Positions 1 to 8,221 are shown, counted from the first letter of the stretch. The stretch is DNA of 20,354 nucleotides from a virus (IMGVR_UViG_3300025889_001203:1-20354); one strand, 5' to 3'. The notes: generated by a model not told the origin, from the sequence alone. A program made the numbers and translations.

Positions 1-164
1 ATAACGACCTGCGCCGCTGCCTGCTCGATGGCGTGGCTGTTGGTCACGAGCGCCATGTTCAGTTCGCGCTCGATCTCGGCCCGTTTGTTCTGGTCTTCCG
101 GCAAGATCCGGCCCAGGACATCTCCGACAAGCGGAGCCAGGATAGGCAGAAGTGCTCCAATCAT
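1..164 (-). CDS. Three-TM phage holin (GTA holin-like), N-terminal part only
   Basis: The gene begins at ATG 164 and runs off the left edge, leaving 54 codons. The start overlaps the stop of the upstream gene as ATGA, which fixes it. The visible protein opens with MIGALLPILAPLVGDVLGRI, followed by an acidic/basic helix (EDQNKRAEIERELNMALV) and a Q/A-rich stretch. From memory this resembles the N-terminus of the three-TM holin family found in gene transfer agents and alphaproteobacterial phages (PF11351), where the transmembrane helices come later. Such proteins make lesions in the inner membrane at lysis. The position at the distal end of the late operon fits a lysis role. The membrane segments are outside the window, so the call rests on the N-terminus and context. 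Confidence 0.65.
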   Translation of the reverse strand, partial: MIGALLPILAPLVGDVLGRILPEDQNKRAEIERELNMALVTNSHAIEQAAAQVV

Positions 165-466
165 TTCATCACCTCACGCTTCAACTGATCGACCTCGACA
201 CGCAGGCGCTCGACTTCTCGATGTCGGCGTTCCATCGTGTCTGGCGACGACATGTTGGCTAGGATGCCGATCCGGTGCTGCGTCGTGTCAACGACGTTTT
301 CCAATTTGTCTACGCGCTGGTCCAGCTTGCGCAAGCGGGTCTCGATATCGTGCGCCTGATCCGCTAGCAGCTTTATCTCGCGTTTTGCTATAGCCGCTGC
401 ACTGACGACGCTCACCAGCATCCCGGCGAGCGTCAGCATCAGCTTGATATCAATTGCCCCGTCCAT
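161..466 (-). CDS. Membrane-anchored coiled-coil protein (possible spanin-like or lysis-associated)
   Basis: This 101-residue protein has one hydrophobic N-terminal segment (about residues 9-27, LMLTLAGMLVSVVSAAAIA) followed by a long charged helix with heptad character (about residues 32-100, including DIETRLRKLDQRVDKLENVV). It is therefore a probable inner-membrane protein with a coiled-coil domain outside the membrane. It starts 6 nt after the DUF7936-like gene and its stop overlaps the holin start. The layout resembles an i-spanin or small Mu-type accessory proteins (DUF2730-like), but no family-defining motif is visible and no embedded Rz1-like lipoprotein was found. Function is unproven; a lysis role is inferred only from topology and position. 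Confidence 0.6.
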   Translation of the reverse strand: MDGAIDIKLMLTLAGMLVSVVSAAAIAKREIKLLADQAHDIETRLRKLDQRVDKLENVVDTTQHRIGILANMSSPDTMERRHREVERLRVEVDQLKREVMK

Positions 467-472
467 CGCGAT

Positions 473-844
473 CTATTCCGCCGGTGGCGCTTCAGGTTCT
501 GGCTCGGAAACTTCGACCTGCCATGGCGTTCCGCTTGCAATGTTCGTTTGCAGGTATTTTGTTAGGCGCGCCGTTGCGCTTGCTTCGACTGCCGCGACTG
601 CGGTTTCGCCCATGGCCGCTTTAGTCCATGTGACTGCGTCCTCAGCCGTTACATTGTCGTATGGGCAGAAGTCAGACAGGTCGCTGATCTGAATGCTTTG
701 TTTGCCACTGGCATTCGCGTTGATGCCAGTCGCTTGGTCGGTAACGATGCAGCGCCAATGCGTCTCAAAGATGACGTTGGATCGACCGTCATGGTCGATC
801 ATGTACTTAACGCTCTCTACTACCCAGTCCGAGGTTGTTGTCAT
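473..844 (-). CDS. DUF7936-like phage protein
   Basis: This 123-residue protein starts at ATG 844 behind an AAAAGG ribosome site about 8 nt upstream. Its layout matches a widespread small phage protein family as I remember it: an N-terminal WVVESV, then SNVIFETHWRC, a central FCPYDNVTAEDAVTWTKAAM, and a helical C-terminus. The pattern 'nV.f..HWrc...' followed by 'F.PY..lt...v..W' is characteristic of what is now called DUF7936. The C-terminal tail is acidic and proline-rich (EPEPEAPPAE). Members usually sit near the end of the late operon beside fibre and lysis genes, as here. The molecular role is not known. Confidence 0.72.
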   Translation of the reverse strand: MTTTSDWVVESVKYMIDHDGRSNVIFETHWRCIVTDQATGINANASGKQSIQISDLSDFCPYDNVTAEDAVTWTKAAMGETAVAAVEASATARLTKYLQTNIASGTPWQVEVSEPEPEAPPAE

Positions 845-933
845 TGGATGTGCCTTTTCTTAAAGCGCCGCAATGATGAACGCCAGCAACTCGTCATAGC
901 GAATGCCGTATTGATTGCCATTTGTTTTGCTCT
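845..933 (-). other. Short spacer between DUF7936-like gene and small gene
   Basis: These 89 bases separate the DUF7936-like gene from the 50-residue gene upstream. They contain the orphan copy of an S74 fibre C-terminus, listed separately, and the AAAAGG ribosome site of the DUF7936-like gene. No independent gene with a start codon and ribosome site is visible. Confidence 0.6.
860..916 (-). pseudogene. Orphan 3' end of a second S74-type tail fibre gene
   Basis: In one minus-strand frame this stretch encodes NQYGIRYDELLAFIIAAL followed by TAA. The full fibre gene just upstream ends in ERYGIRYDELLAFMIAAL, so 15 of the last 16 residues agree. At DNA level the two 48-nt stretches differ at 13 positions, nearly all silent. 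This shows the fragment comes from a diverged relative that was under protein-level selection, not from a recent tandem duplication. The frame has no upstream ATG within the spacer; it continues upstream a short way under the 50-residue gene before a stop. It is best read as the remnant of a lost or exchanged fibre gene. Confidence 0.6.
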
Positions 934-1086
934 TTACCCTATAGGGTTCCAACCCGAATTGTCCGGGTCGATTTCGTCGAGCCACGCATCACGCAGCTTT
1001 GGGTCTTCCTGCATATGTTCCTGCCATTGCCGCTCATTGATCTGGCCGCTGCGGTAACAGGCGATGAGAAGTTCTTGCTCGGTCAT
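934..1086 (-). CDS. Small fibre-associated phage protein (50 aa)
   Basis: The ATG at 1086 overlaps the TGA of the fibre gene (TGATG), and the frame runs to TAA at 934-936. The product opens with MTEQELLIACYRSGQINERQ and continues WQEHMQEDPKLRDAWLDEID, a compact, acidic, probably helical protein. Many phages carry small proteins of the type 'ELL.AY.SGQ.sE.QWQ.HL' directly after a tail fibre gene, as I remember; the function is unknown. There is no strong ribosome site of its own, so translation is probably coupled to the fibre gene. It is flanked by two copies of the fibre C-terminus coding sequence, which suggests it belongs to an exchangeable fibre cassette. Confidence 0.65.
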   Translation of the reverse strand: MTEQELLIACYRSGQINERQWQEHMQEDPKLRDAWLDEIDPDNSGWNPIG

Positions 1087-2651
1087 CACAGCGCCGCAAT
1101 CATAAATGCGAGGAGTTCATCGTACCGGATTCCGTAACGCTCACCAGCTTCGATGCCCGGATTAATTACGTTGCCTTCATCGTCTGTTTCTTCTGGCTCC
1201 GCTTCCCACGTATCGTGGCACAGCAGCGCATAGCGTGTGGCGTCAAGACCTTCTGCCGCAAATGCCGCGATAACTTCCTGTGCAATCACGCCAACATGAA
1301 TGCGAGCATCGTCGCCCTTGGCGGCAACCGCATCATTGTATTTGAACTTTTTAACGAGCCCTTTGAGCGCGACAGCGACGCGCCGCTCGGCGTCATCAAG
1401 ATCGGCGATCTGCTGTTTTTCGCGTTCGTCGGATGTGTTGATAGTGCCAGTTCCCGCGTAGACGACTGACCAGCGGTACGAGGCTAATCCAAGCGTCTGC
1501 GTGTTGTCAGCGCCGGGACGCACGACACCGCTGCTGGTGATACGCATACGTTCTGTGTCAGCAGTTCCAAACGAAAGACTGCTCCCGGCCTGTCGGTCGG
1601 TGACGTAAGACACGCTTCCGTCCTTTGAAATTAACAGCGAGTTGGTGACGCCCGTTGCGTCACCATCAGTTAGATAAAGGCGAACTGAGTCTCCTTCGTC
1701 ACTCTGAATATGAAGTTGACCGCCGGGATCAGTCAGCCCGATAGCGACCCTGCCGCCCGGGAGGATGCGCATGCGTTCCAAGGCATTGACATTGAACCGC
1801 ATTGCTTCGCTTGTACGATCCAGCATAATGTAGTTAGCATCTGCATCGCCAAAATTGTCGTGGTCAAACACAATTGCCGGGTTAGCAGCAGCAGAACCTG
1901 TATCTGTTCGAATGGCTCCAGCAACGTGCAGCTTCGTGTCAAGTGCCGTATCAACAGTTGTTACACCAATGCCGACCTTGCCATCATCAATCGTAAAGCC
2001 TACGCCAGGAATGCTGAAATAATCATTGCTGGTATTGCCAATAATAATCTCATTAGATGAAGTGCTAGATGTTGTTTGCGCTTGCTTACCAATGACGATA
2101 TTGTTATCGGCAGTAGAAGCGCCAGTAAAATTATTTCCTGCGTCATATCCAATTAGGATATTATAATCGCCTTCTTGGAAATAGCGGCCTGCAAAATAAC
2201 CTATGCCAATATTGTAAGTCCCAGTGGTAACAGCGCCCAGCGAACTGTATCCACCAACGGCGGTGTTTCCACTGCCGGTTGTGCAAACGCCAAGAACGCC
2301 GAGACCGCCCAGCGCCACATTGTAGTTTCCTGTTGTAATATCTTTGCCAGATAAGTACCCAGCGGCAAGATTATAATTGCCTGTAGTCAAGTCTGTTAGC
2401 GTGTAAGTGCCAAGCGCCGTGTTGCCAGCGCCCGTCGTCCTGGCATCCAGCGCTTCATATCCCACGCCCAGGCTAGAAATACCATTGGTGTAGATGTTCA
2501 ACACCGAGTTGCCGGTCATATTCACGTCTTTGAAAAGGTTGTCTTTTGTGACCTTTTTCGTGGTGCTAGTAGAGACATCGACTACCGGCAACACGTCGCT
2601 GCCATCGACCGTCGTCAGCGCCGTCAACTGAGTGATTTTTGAGTCGGCCAT
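1086..2651 (-). CDS. Tail fibre/spike with C-terminal S74 intramolecular chaperone
   Basis: This 521-residue protein is a receptor-binding or structural fibre. Residues 1-45 form a short adaptor (KITQLTALTTVDGSDVLPVV) like those at the N-termini of many phage fibres. Residues 60-205 hold repeated units of the type TTGxYNxALGxxxL, for example at 72, 89, 106, 124 and 142, typical of trimeric beta-structured fibres. Residues 225-400 are beta-rich. The C-terminal ~115 residues are an endosialidase-type chaperone (peptidase S74): NTSDEREKQQI at 405-415 with the conserved Ser-Asp near the expected self-cleavage site, HVGVIAQEV at 452-460, and a terminal YDELLAFMIAAL. In this family the domain guides trimer folding and is then cut off. 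The start at 2651 has an AAAGGGG site just upstream. Confidence 0.85.
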   Translation of the reverse strand: MADSKITQLTALTTVDGSDVLPVVDVSTSTTKKVTKDNLFKDVNMTGNSVLNIYTNGISSLGVGYEALDARTTGAGNTALGTYTLTDLTTGNYNLAAGYLSGKDITTGNYNVALGGLGVLGVCTTGSGNTAVGGYSSLGAVTTGTYNIGIGYFAGRYFQEGDYNILIGYDAGNNFTGASTADNNIVIGKQAQTTSSTSSNEIIIGNTSNDYFSIPGVGFTIDDGKVGIGVTTVDTALDTKLHVAGAIRTDTGSAAANPAIVFDHDNFGDADANYIMLDRTSEAMRFNVNALERMRILPGGRVAIGLTDPGGQLHIQSDEGDSVRLYLTDGDATGVTNSLLISKDGSVSYVTDRQAGSSLSFGTADTERMRITSSGVVRPGADNTQTLGLASYRWSVVYAGTGTINTSDEREKQQIADLDDAERRVAVALKGLVKKFKYNDAVAAKGDDARIHVGVIAQEVIAAFAAEGLDATRYALLCHDTWEAEPEETDDEGNVINPGIEAGERYGIRYDELLAFMIAAL

Positions 2652-2656
2652 CGCCT

Positions 2657-2839
2657 TTACCCCTTTTGCCTGCTGTTGGAGCGTCCCAGCAGGCGCTGGA
2701 CGGTATCTGTCTCGTAAATCCGGAGCGACAACCAGATGACCGACAAAAGAGCGCTGATCGCAGGCAGGAACTCGAAGAAAGTTCCTGCTGCAATCGTCAC
2801 AGCGGTCCAGTCGATTATGCTGCGCTCGTCCTGCATCAT
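2657..2839 (-). CDS. Small membrane protein, possible holin
   Basis: The gene encodes 60 residues starting at ATG 2839 (second ATG at 2836), overlapping the upstream stop as ATGA. After a short polar N-terminus (MMQDERSIIDW) there is a hydrophobic stretch at about residues 12-41 (AVTIAAGTFFEFLPAISALL then SVIWLSLRIY), with room for one long or two short membrane helices. A basic tail follows (VQRLLGRSNSRQKG). The ending 'IW..lRIYET.TVQRLLGR' is common among small phage membrane proteins near fibre and lysis genes. Size and topology fit a small holin or antiholin, but a second holin candidate lies at the left edge, so the division of labour is unclear. Confidence 0.6.
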   Translation of the reverse strand: MMQDERSIIDWTAVTIAAGTFFEFLPAISALLSVIWLSLRIYETDTVQRLLGRSNSRQKG

Positions 2840-3270
2840 GCCATCATTCTATCATAGACGGATTGCAAGTCAGCCGTGCTCCCGGCAAGGTCGATCTGCT
2901 CCTGCAAAACAGCATATTTCTGCCTGATTTGACTACGAGCAGCCTCGGCGGCGGAAGCGCTTTCGCCAGGGATCTGTGCGGCTATGATCCGATCATGCGG
3001 CTCAAATTCTTCAGACCGCTTGATCCGGCGATGCGTATGCGCAATGGTTTTTGCGGCCGGCAAGTCAACATCGACGCTGCTGCCGTTTTGCCGCCAAGCG
3101 TCGCGGAATGTCCGGTCGGCCGGAAGATCATCAGCGCTGACAATCGTGTATTCCACCCCGGCTGGAATATCCCTGGCCGCAATCTCCTCTATCGTCATCG
3201 CTGCGAGCGCTTCTGGCGACGGGATGACAATCGAGACGCCGCTATCGGTTTTATAGACGATCCTCTGCAT
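2836..3270 (-). CDS. Fibre-associated phage protein with DRTFRDAW motif
   Basis: This 144-residue protein starts at ATG 3270 behind AGGTGAGC, 3 nt after the fibre gene. The central motif DRTFRDAW (52-59), followed by a stretch with DLPAAKTIAHTHRRIKRSEE (69-88), belongs to a common phage protein type found next to tail fibre genes; the usual pattern is 'DRtFRnAW......D...A..i.rd.lR..R'. Residues 10-50 are a small beta/alpha region and residues 103-143 are a helix that may form a coiled coil. The position between two fibre genes suggests a fibre assembly or attachment role, but I know of no established function. Confidence 0.65.
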   Translation of the reverse strand: MQRIVYKTDSGVSIVIPSPEALAAMTIEEIAARDIPAGVEYTIVSADDLPADRTFRDAWRQNGSSVDVDLPAAKTIAHTHRRIKRSEEFEPHDRIIAAQIPGESASAAEAARSQIRQKYAVLQEQIDLAGSTADLQSVYDRMMA

Positions 3271-3273
3271 GGC

Positions 3274-4185
3274 TCACCTAATTATGCTCAATGTTGCGCG
3301 TAGGGGATCGACAGTGGCGGAATAGGTCGTCACCTCGCCCACCGTCTGTTCCAGGATGACAACGGTTTGGATCCGCACGCTGCTAGTAGTCGGCGTCGTT
3401 CCATATTTGATCATACCAACGGGCGGCAGAGTTGTATATGGCGACACAGGCTGTCCGCCAAACGCCAGCGCATAATTCGCATCGGTCAGCGTGCTCGTAA
3501 AATTGATCGTATAATCGCCCACCCCGTGGTCTGTGATGCTGCTGACATTCTCACTAGCCCTGATCGCGACGGTGCCAGTGCCGTTAAAATTAACCCAGGC
3601 AACGACATTGTCGGCGGTGCTCAGGGATTGAAACGACGGCGCGGTGCCGCTGCCGGTTGAGGTCAACACCTGCCCAGCGGTTGACCCTGCGGCGCTGATC
3701 TTGGCGACCGTCACCGCCGCGTCGGCAATGCCACTCGTCGCAAGCTGCTCGAACGCAGCCAGTGATGAGCCGTTGGAAACCAGCGGGTAATTATTAGTTC
3801 CCGCCGCAACAACTGTCGGAACACCGCTTGCATTGTAAGCGACTAACTTGCCGGCGTTGCCTGCGACCGTGGCCAACTTGGCAACCGTGACCGCGCCATT
3901 GTTTATCTTGGCCGTCGTCACCACGCTATCATTCAGCGTCACCGCAAAATTGTTGGTGGTCGCATCGACCGTGCCGATAGCGATATCGTCCGACCCGTCA
4001 AAGATTCTGATAGTCCATGGAGAGGATGTTGTATCAAGCCAAAGCGTGCCGGCCACGGCATAACTTGGCCTTGACGCGCCGCTGTGCAACGAATGCAGCG
4101 CCGTCCGCCATGAGTTTAGGTCGCTGGCCAGGGCTATACCAGATTTGGTAGATGCGTCTATCGTTCCGAAATCATATTGGCTCAT
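3274..4185 (-). CDS. Tail fibre protein
   Basis: The 303-residue product starts at ATG 4185, overlapping the tail-tip stop (ATGA). It is rich in Ala, Thr, Ser, Gly and Val and nearly lacks Cys. Residues 15-75 resemble the base of many fibres (SDLNSWRTALHSLHSGASRP, then AGTLWLDTTSSPWTIRIFDG). The middle contains repeated short units such as AKINNGAVTVAKLA (92-105) and AAVTVAKISAAG, typical of extended trimeric fibre shafts. The C-terminal ~100 residues are a beta-rich globular region (NVVAWVNFNGTGTVAIRASE onward) that could be a receptor-binding head or trimerisation domain. Its position directly after the tail-tip gene matches a side or central fibre. Receptor is unknown. Confidence 0.75.
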   Translation of the reverse strand: MSQYDFGTIDASTKSGIALASDLNSWRTALHSLHSGASRPSYAVAGTLWLDTTSSPWTIRIFDGSDDIAIGTVDATTNNFAVTLNDSVVTTAKINNGAVTVAKLATVAGNAGKLVAYNASGVPTVVAAGTNNYPLVSNGSSLAAFEQLATSGIADAAVTVAKISAAGSTAGQVLTSTGSGTAPSFQSLSTADNVVAWVNFNGTGTVAIRASENVSSITDHGVGDYTINFTSTLTDANYALAFGGQPVSPYTTLPPVGMIKYGTTPTTSSVRIQTVVILEQTVGEVTTYSATVDPLRATLSIIR

Positions 4186-7100
4186 GCTTTTTCCCGTCCA
4201 TAGCCATAGGCCTGATAGTCAAAGGTCCGGCTGATGATGCTGCCACTACTATCACGGAACGTGATCGCGAAGCCAGACCTAGATTTGCTGCTGATCGTAT
4301 AGTAGTCGCCAGTTGCCATGTCTTGCGGCAGAATTGTGATTGATTTGAGGGCGTAAAACTCTGGCGCGAACGTGACGTTATAGGACGAAGTCCCCGAAGA
4401 AATGTCCTCTTCGCTAACGATAAGATCCTCTAGCTGCATAGCGACCGAAGCCGCCTCTAGCGTCGGGCTATAACCGCCGTCCCTTGTTTCCAATACCGCC
4501 CTGAATTTCAAATGGCGCGCGGTGTATTCCCCAACGACGAATTGTTGCCATGCCCCATAGGAAGGCGTGCCGCTGTCCACCGTCGATATCGCCACCTGCA
4601 TTGTCACCTGAACCGCGTTGGGGCTGATGCCGCCGTCAAGAGTTACCACCGACGCCAGCGTTGCCCAATCTTCCATGAATGAGCCCGTCGCTAAGATGTT
4701 AGAGCCAATGTCAGCTTTCAACCTAACGCTTGTGACCATACCCAAATCGGTCGCCGCGGCGAACTCGTAGTATCCGATGGGCACGAAGTCGCCAGCCGCA
4801 TCAACATCTAACTCTATATCGCCATCACCGTTTAGGACCGTATCGGTATAAGTGCCGCCCGTCAAAGCGTCCGTATTCGTCGCCGCGGTATAATATGCCT
4901 TTGGATCAGACAATCCTACGTTTGCATATAAAGCCGTTTCAGAGCGCGTGCCGTTAACGTCGATAGCCTTAATGGCGTAGGTGCCGTGCCGCGACGGCAC
5001 CGCATAGGAGCGAGCGTCGCGAGGGATGTTAGACGCGATGGGCGTCATAGTCGCCCAGTTCGTCACGCCTTGGCTTGAGTGGTAGCGGATTTCGTAAGCG
5101 ATCACGTCAATCGGGATATCATCATACGACCAGATCACATAAGTTTGATCGCCGGTCGTGTTAACGACAAAGCTGGTCAGGGTCGTTGGCGCGGCTGTCG
5201 TTCCCAAAACTGTCTGATTGAGCGCCTCCGTCCAGCTACTGCTTGCGCCAAACCGGTCATACGCTTGCACGCCGATGTCGTATGACTCACCATTCTCAAC
5301 GCCCTGGATCAGATACGCCTCAGCATCCTGTAAGAGCGGGCTGTATGAATATCCATTTTCAGCGCCTGACTCGCGCCACCTGACGCGGAAGTTCTCAGCA
5401 AGTGCGTACTGCCTGCCATCGTTAGCTGGGTCGCTTACACCGCGCCGGAAGAAAACATTGATGCCGGGGAGGATGTCGCCGAGGGCAGTCCTGGTTAGGG
5501 CGCGCTCGTCTAGCACTACATCGGTAATCTCCGGGTTGGCCGGGCCTTTCATCGAGCGAGTATTGACGATGCTGACCTTGCTATCGAAAGCCGGAATAGA
5601 CGTAGCCGCGTCGAAGATCTCCGGCGAATATGGATAGCACTCAATGGTCGCTGTCAAATTATCGCTTGGCCGGATGCTATGGATAATCAGATCAAATGTT
5701 TCCGCTCCCACCGGCCCGAACATGAACAAGTCACCTATTTCTGGAGTGTCGGTGATCGGGTCGGAATTGCTCAAAGTCACTGTCGTGTACTCGCCGACCG
5801 TGAGGACGACGGACCTCAACAGCGTTTCGCCGTCGGCCAGCCGGAAGCGCATGGAGTAGTTTTTGCCGCTCTCCATAATAATAGCTTGGTCGAGCGTGAT
5901 AACTTGGCCGCTCACGCCTGACACGCGGCCATAGCCTGTCCCTAACAGCGGCACGTCGTGATTTAGAAGAACGCGATCACCGCGCGTTGCGACCAAACCT
6001 TCAATATCGACATCAAATGTGTGGATCTCTGGCCGCAGGCGTGTGATGGCCAAAAATTGGCGAGCGATAACATATGCTTGATCGGAGTTCTGTACGCCTG
6101 GGAGTTCCAGAGCCTCGAAGATCGACGCATTGCTTACGTCGTAGCCGTCGTCGTAAACGGTCATCTCGTCAGTGATATAGTCGCGATCTTGGTTGACAAA
6201 ACGGACCCGGAAGCCATGCGGTTGTTCCGGCCACAAACGCTGGCCGGTGTAGTTCCAGGTGTTGCGAGGCGTGAAATGCTGCACAACTGTCGGCCTGTAG
6301 GTGTCGATGATGACACCCCACTTGCTATCGACGACACTGGGTGTGGCGCGGCCAGCAGATGCTATCTGGACGAGCAGATCCCAGATCGAGATGTCAAAGT
6401 CGATGACGTGGCCATAGGTGAAATTGTTGTCGTCGCAGAACTGCCACCACGCTGCCAAGGCGTCGTCATCAATACTAGAGATGCCAAGCGCTCTTTTGTT
6501 CTCGTCGGCGGTTAGAATGTAACGATATATGTCTGCCGGGTTGCGACTATAACCAGTCGTGAGCCAGTTGCCGCCGCTGTACACCGGAATGCGACGCTCA
6601 ACGATGGCATTAATCTGATCAAGCACACCATTGAGTTGGTCCGTGGCCCGCACTCGGATCGCTGTATAGGAGAGCCCGTCAAGCTGGATCGGGTCTTCGT
6701 TCTTGAACGACCTCAATGCCGTCCATGTTGCGTCAGCGCGGACCCTGTCGGGGTTTTCCAGCGCCGCACTGATCACATAGCGATAGCGCACGCGAACATC
6801 ATATTGATCTCGGCTTACCGTTGTGCGCCAGGATCGGCGCAGCGGCTGGGCAGTATGCGCGACAACATCTTCATCGACGAACGATGTCCACGACGCCGCG
6901 CCGGCCACGCTGTATTCAGCCTGCACATGCGTCGTGAAATCGAGGCGCTTGCCGCTGGATGAGTATCGCGTCAAGCCTTGTGACCAAGTGACGGTGATGC
7001 CAATCTCATCAGTTTCAATTGGCGTTGTGCGCTCCTGCCAGTCACTGTAGTTGCCCGCGTCATCTTGGTTGAAAGCGATGGACAAATCTTCCTGCCGAAC

Positions 7101-7820
7101 TTGGTCAGGGTACAGCGTGACGGCTGTCGCCCCGCCGTCGTTCAGCACATGCTCATACTCAATGTCGTCATAGTCGTCTATGGCCGTCTCACCAATTTTA
7201 AGACTGCTAATCCGGCAAGTGCCATAAGACCACACCACCAGCAGGCGTAGATATTGATCGTTATCAACAATCTCGGTGTAGGGCAGGCCGGCATAAGGCG
7301 GCACGAAGCGCGCTTTGCCAAGGACGCTTGGGATGACGCCAAATGGCTGGGCTGAATTTCTCGCGCCGCTAATGTTGTAGACCGTCGGCTCATCAGGGTT
7401 GCGAGCGATCTCTGGGGCTTTCGGTGCCAGTAGAAGCGATGAGATGAAACTCAGCGCGGTTGAGATCACAAGCATCGCGACATTAACGATGATTGTTGCT
7501 GTAGCCGCGCTTACGCCTAATGCGGTTGCTGTCAAAGCGGTTAAGCTGACAGGATCGTGCAGCGTCGGCTTCAGATATAACGTCGTCCCCGCATTTGGAC
7601 GTATGCGGTGCAGCTTGGTCGGATCGAGCGGCTGGTCATGTATCCAGGCCTGATAAGTCATATCGCGCGGCAAAGCGACGTTGGCTATAGCATCAGCTAC
7701 AGTGCAGTCAGGCGACAAATTAAACGTGACGTTGCGCTCAGAGAACGGGCTGGTGCGCGCTACAACGCGGTAAGTGGTTGGAGTGGCCGCAACTTCTTGA
7801 TCTACCTTGGTGACATTCAT
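4182..7820 (-). CDS. J: Tail-tip / host-specificity protein: gpI-like domain fused to gpJ-like body
   Basis: This large protein forms the tail tip that contacts the host and opens the path for DNA. I choose ATG 7820 (1212 aa) because it overlaps the NlpC/P60 stop as ATGA and has GAGG 8 nt upstream; ATG 7856 would add 12 residues. Residues 1-90 look like a beta-grasp domain ending in RIRPNAGTTLYLKP, followed by a hydrophobic segment (92-131), the arrangement of lambda gpI. The body follows (LGKARFVPPYAGLPYTEI near 167), with the central tube-forming part at about 370-750. Two fibronectin type III-like domains lie at about 761-873 and 874-968. A beta-rich region and a small C-terminal module (about 1145-1210, ending TFDYQAYGYGR) finish the protein. 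Lambda has separate I and J genes. Confidence 0.88.
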   Translation of the reverse strand: MNVTKVDQEVAATPTTYRVVARTSPFSERNVTFNLSPDCTVADAIANVALPRDMTYQAWIHDQPLDPTKLHRIRPNAGTTLYLKPTLHDPVSLTALTATALGVSAATATIIVNVAMLVISTALSFISSLLLAPKAPEIARNPDEPTVYNISGARNSAQPFGVIPSVLGKARFVPPYAGLPYTEIVDNDQYLRLLVVWSYGTCRISSLKIGETAIDDYDDIEYEHVLNDGGATAVTLYPDQVRQEDLSIAFNQDDAGNYSDWQERTTPIETDEIGITVTWSQGLTRYSSSGKRLDFTTHVQAEYSVAGAASWTSFVDEDVVAHTAQPLRRSWRTTVSRDQYDVRVRYRYVISAALENPDRVRADATWTALRSFKNEDPIQLDGLSYTAIRVRATDQLNGVLDQINAIVERRIPVYSGGNWLTTGYSRNPADIYRYILTADENKRALGISSIDDDALAAWWQFCDDNNFTYGHVIDFDISIWDLLVQIASAGRATPSVVDSKWGVIIDTYRPTVVQHFTPRNTWNYTGQRLWPEQPHGFRVRFVNQDRDYITDEMTVYDDGYDVSNASIFEALELPGVQNSDQAYVIARQFLAITRLRPEIHTFDVDIEGLVATRGDRVLLNHDVPLLGTGYGRVSGVSGQVITLDQAIIMESGKNYSMRFRLADGETLLRSVVLTVGEYTTVTLSNSDPITDTPEIGDLFMFGPVGAETFDLIIHSIRPSDNLTATIECYPYSPEIFDAATSIPAFDSKVSIVNTRSMKGPANPEITDVVLDERALTRTALGDILPGINVFFRRGVSDPANDGRQYALAENFRVRWRESGAENGYSYSPLLQDAEAYLIQGVENGESYDIGVQAYDRFGASSSWTEALNQTVLGTTAAPTTLTSFVVNTTGDQTYVIWSYDDIPIDVIAYEIRYHSSQGVTNWATMTPIASNIPRDARSYAVPSRHGTYAIKAIDVNGTRSETALYANVGLSDPKAYYTAATNTDALTGGTYTDTVLNGDGDIELDVDAAGDFVPIGYYEFAAATDLGMVTSVRLKADIGSNILATGSFMEDWATLASVVTLDGGISPNAVQVTMQVAISTVDSGTPSYGAWQQFVVGEYTARHLKFRAVLETRDGGYSPTLEAASVAMQLEDLIVSEEDISSGTSSYNVTFAPEFYALKSITILPQDMATGDYYTISSKSRSGFAITFRDSSGSIISRTFDYQAYGYGREKA

Positions 7821-8221
7821 CGCCCCGGCCTCTGATAATAGCGTATCGGTCGCCATGTATTCGGCGTCCGCGATACATCCATAATAACAGACCCCACGCC
7901 TTCTTGCACATGCAGAATTTTATTCTTGCGACCCACGACTATCCCAATGTGGTTCTGAGTTTTTACCCCGTCTCTCATCGACCACATGTGCAAGACATCG
8001 CCGTCAACCGGATCGTCGGTCGGCTGCGTTATCATCTGGAAGTCGGTGCAATCAATTGCTTCGCCTCGATGAGCAGCGAGAAGATGATGACGATGATGCT
8101 CTAGCCTGATTCCAAAGATTTCTTGGTACACCAGCACGACAAGCCCCCAGCAATCGACGCCGTCGCGGCTCGTCCCAAGCGGCGACACCGGCAGGCCGAT
8201 GTACTGAGTTGACCAATGCAT
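7817..8221 (-). CDS. K: NlpC/P60 tail assembly peptidase (gpK-type)
   Basis: A 134-residue NlpC/P60-family cysteine peptidase. The catalytic Cys is C24 in GVDCWGLVVLVY, the His is H91 in NHIGIVVGR, and H104 in ILHVQEG fits the third polar residue; this Cys-His-His order is family-typical. In lambda-like phages this protein takes part in tail-tip assembly and may cut cell-wall peptides during DNA entry. Unlike lambda gpK it lacks the N-terminal JAB/MPN domain, so it is the peptidase part alone. It starts at ATG 8221, sharing one base with the previous stop (TGATG), and ends inside the tail-tip gene start. Confidence 0.88.
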   Translation of the reverse strand: MHWSTQYIGLPVSPLGTSRDGVDCWGLVVLVYQEIFGIRLEHHRHHLLAAHRGEAIDCTDFQMITQPTDDPVDGDVLHMWSMRDGVKTQNHIGIVVGRKNKILHVQEGVGSVIMDVSRTPNTWRPIRYYQRPGR

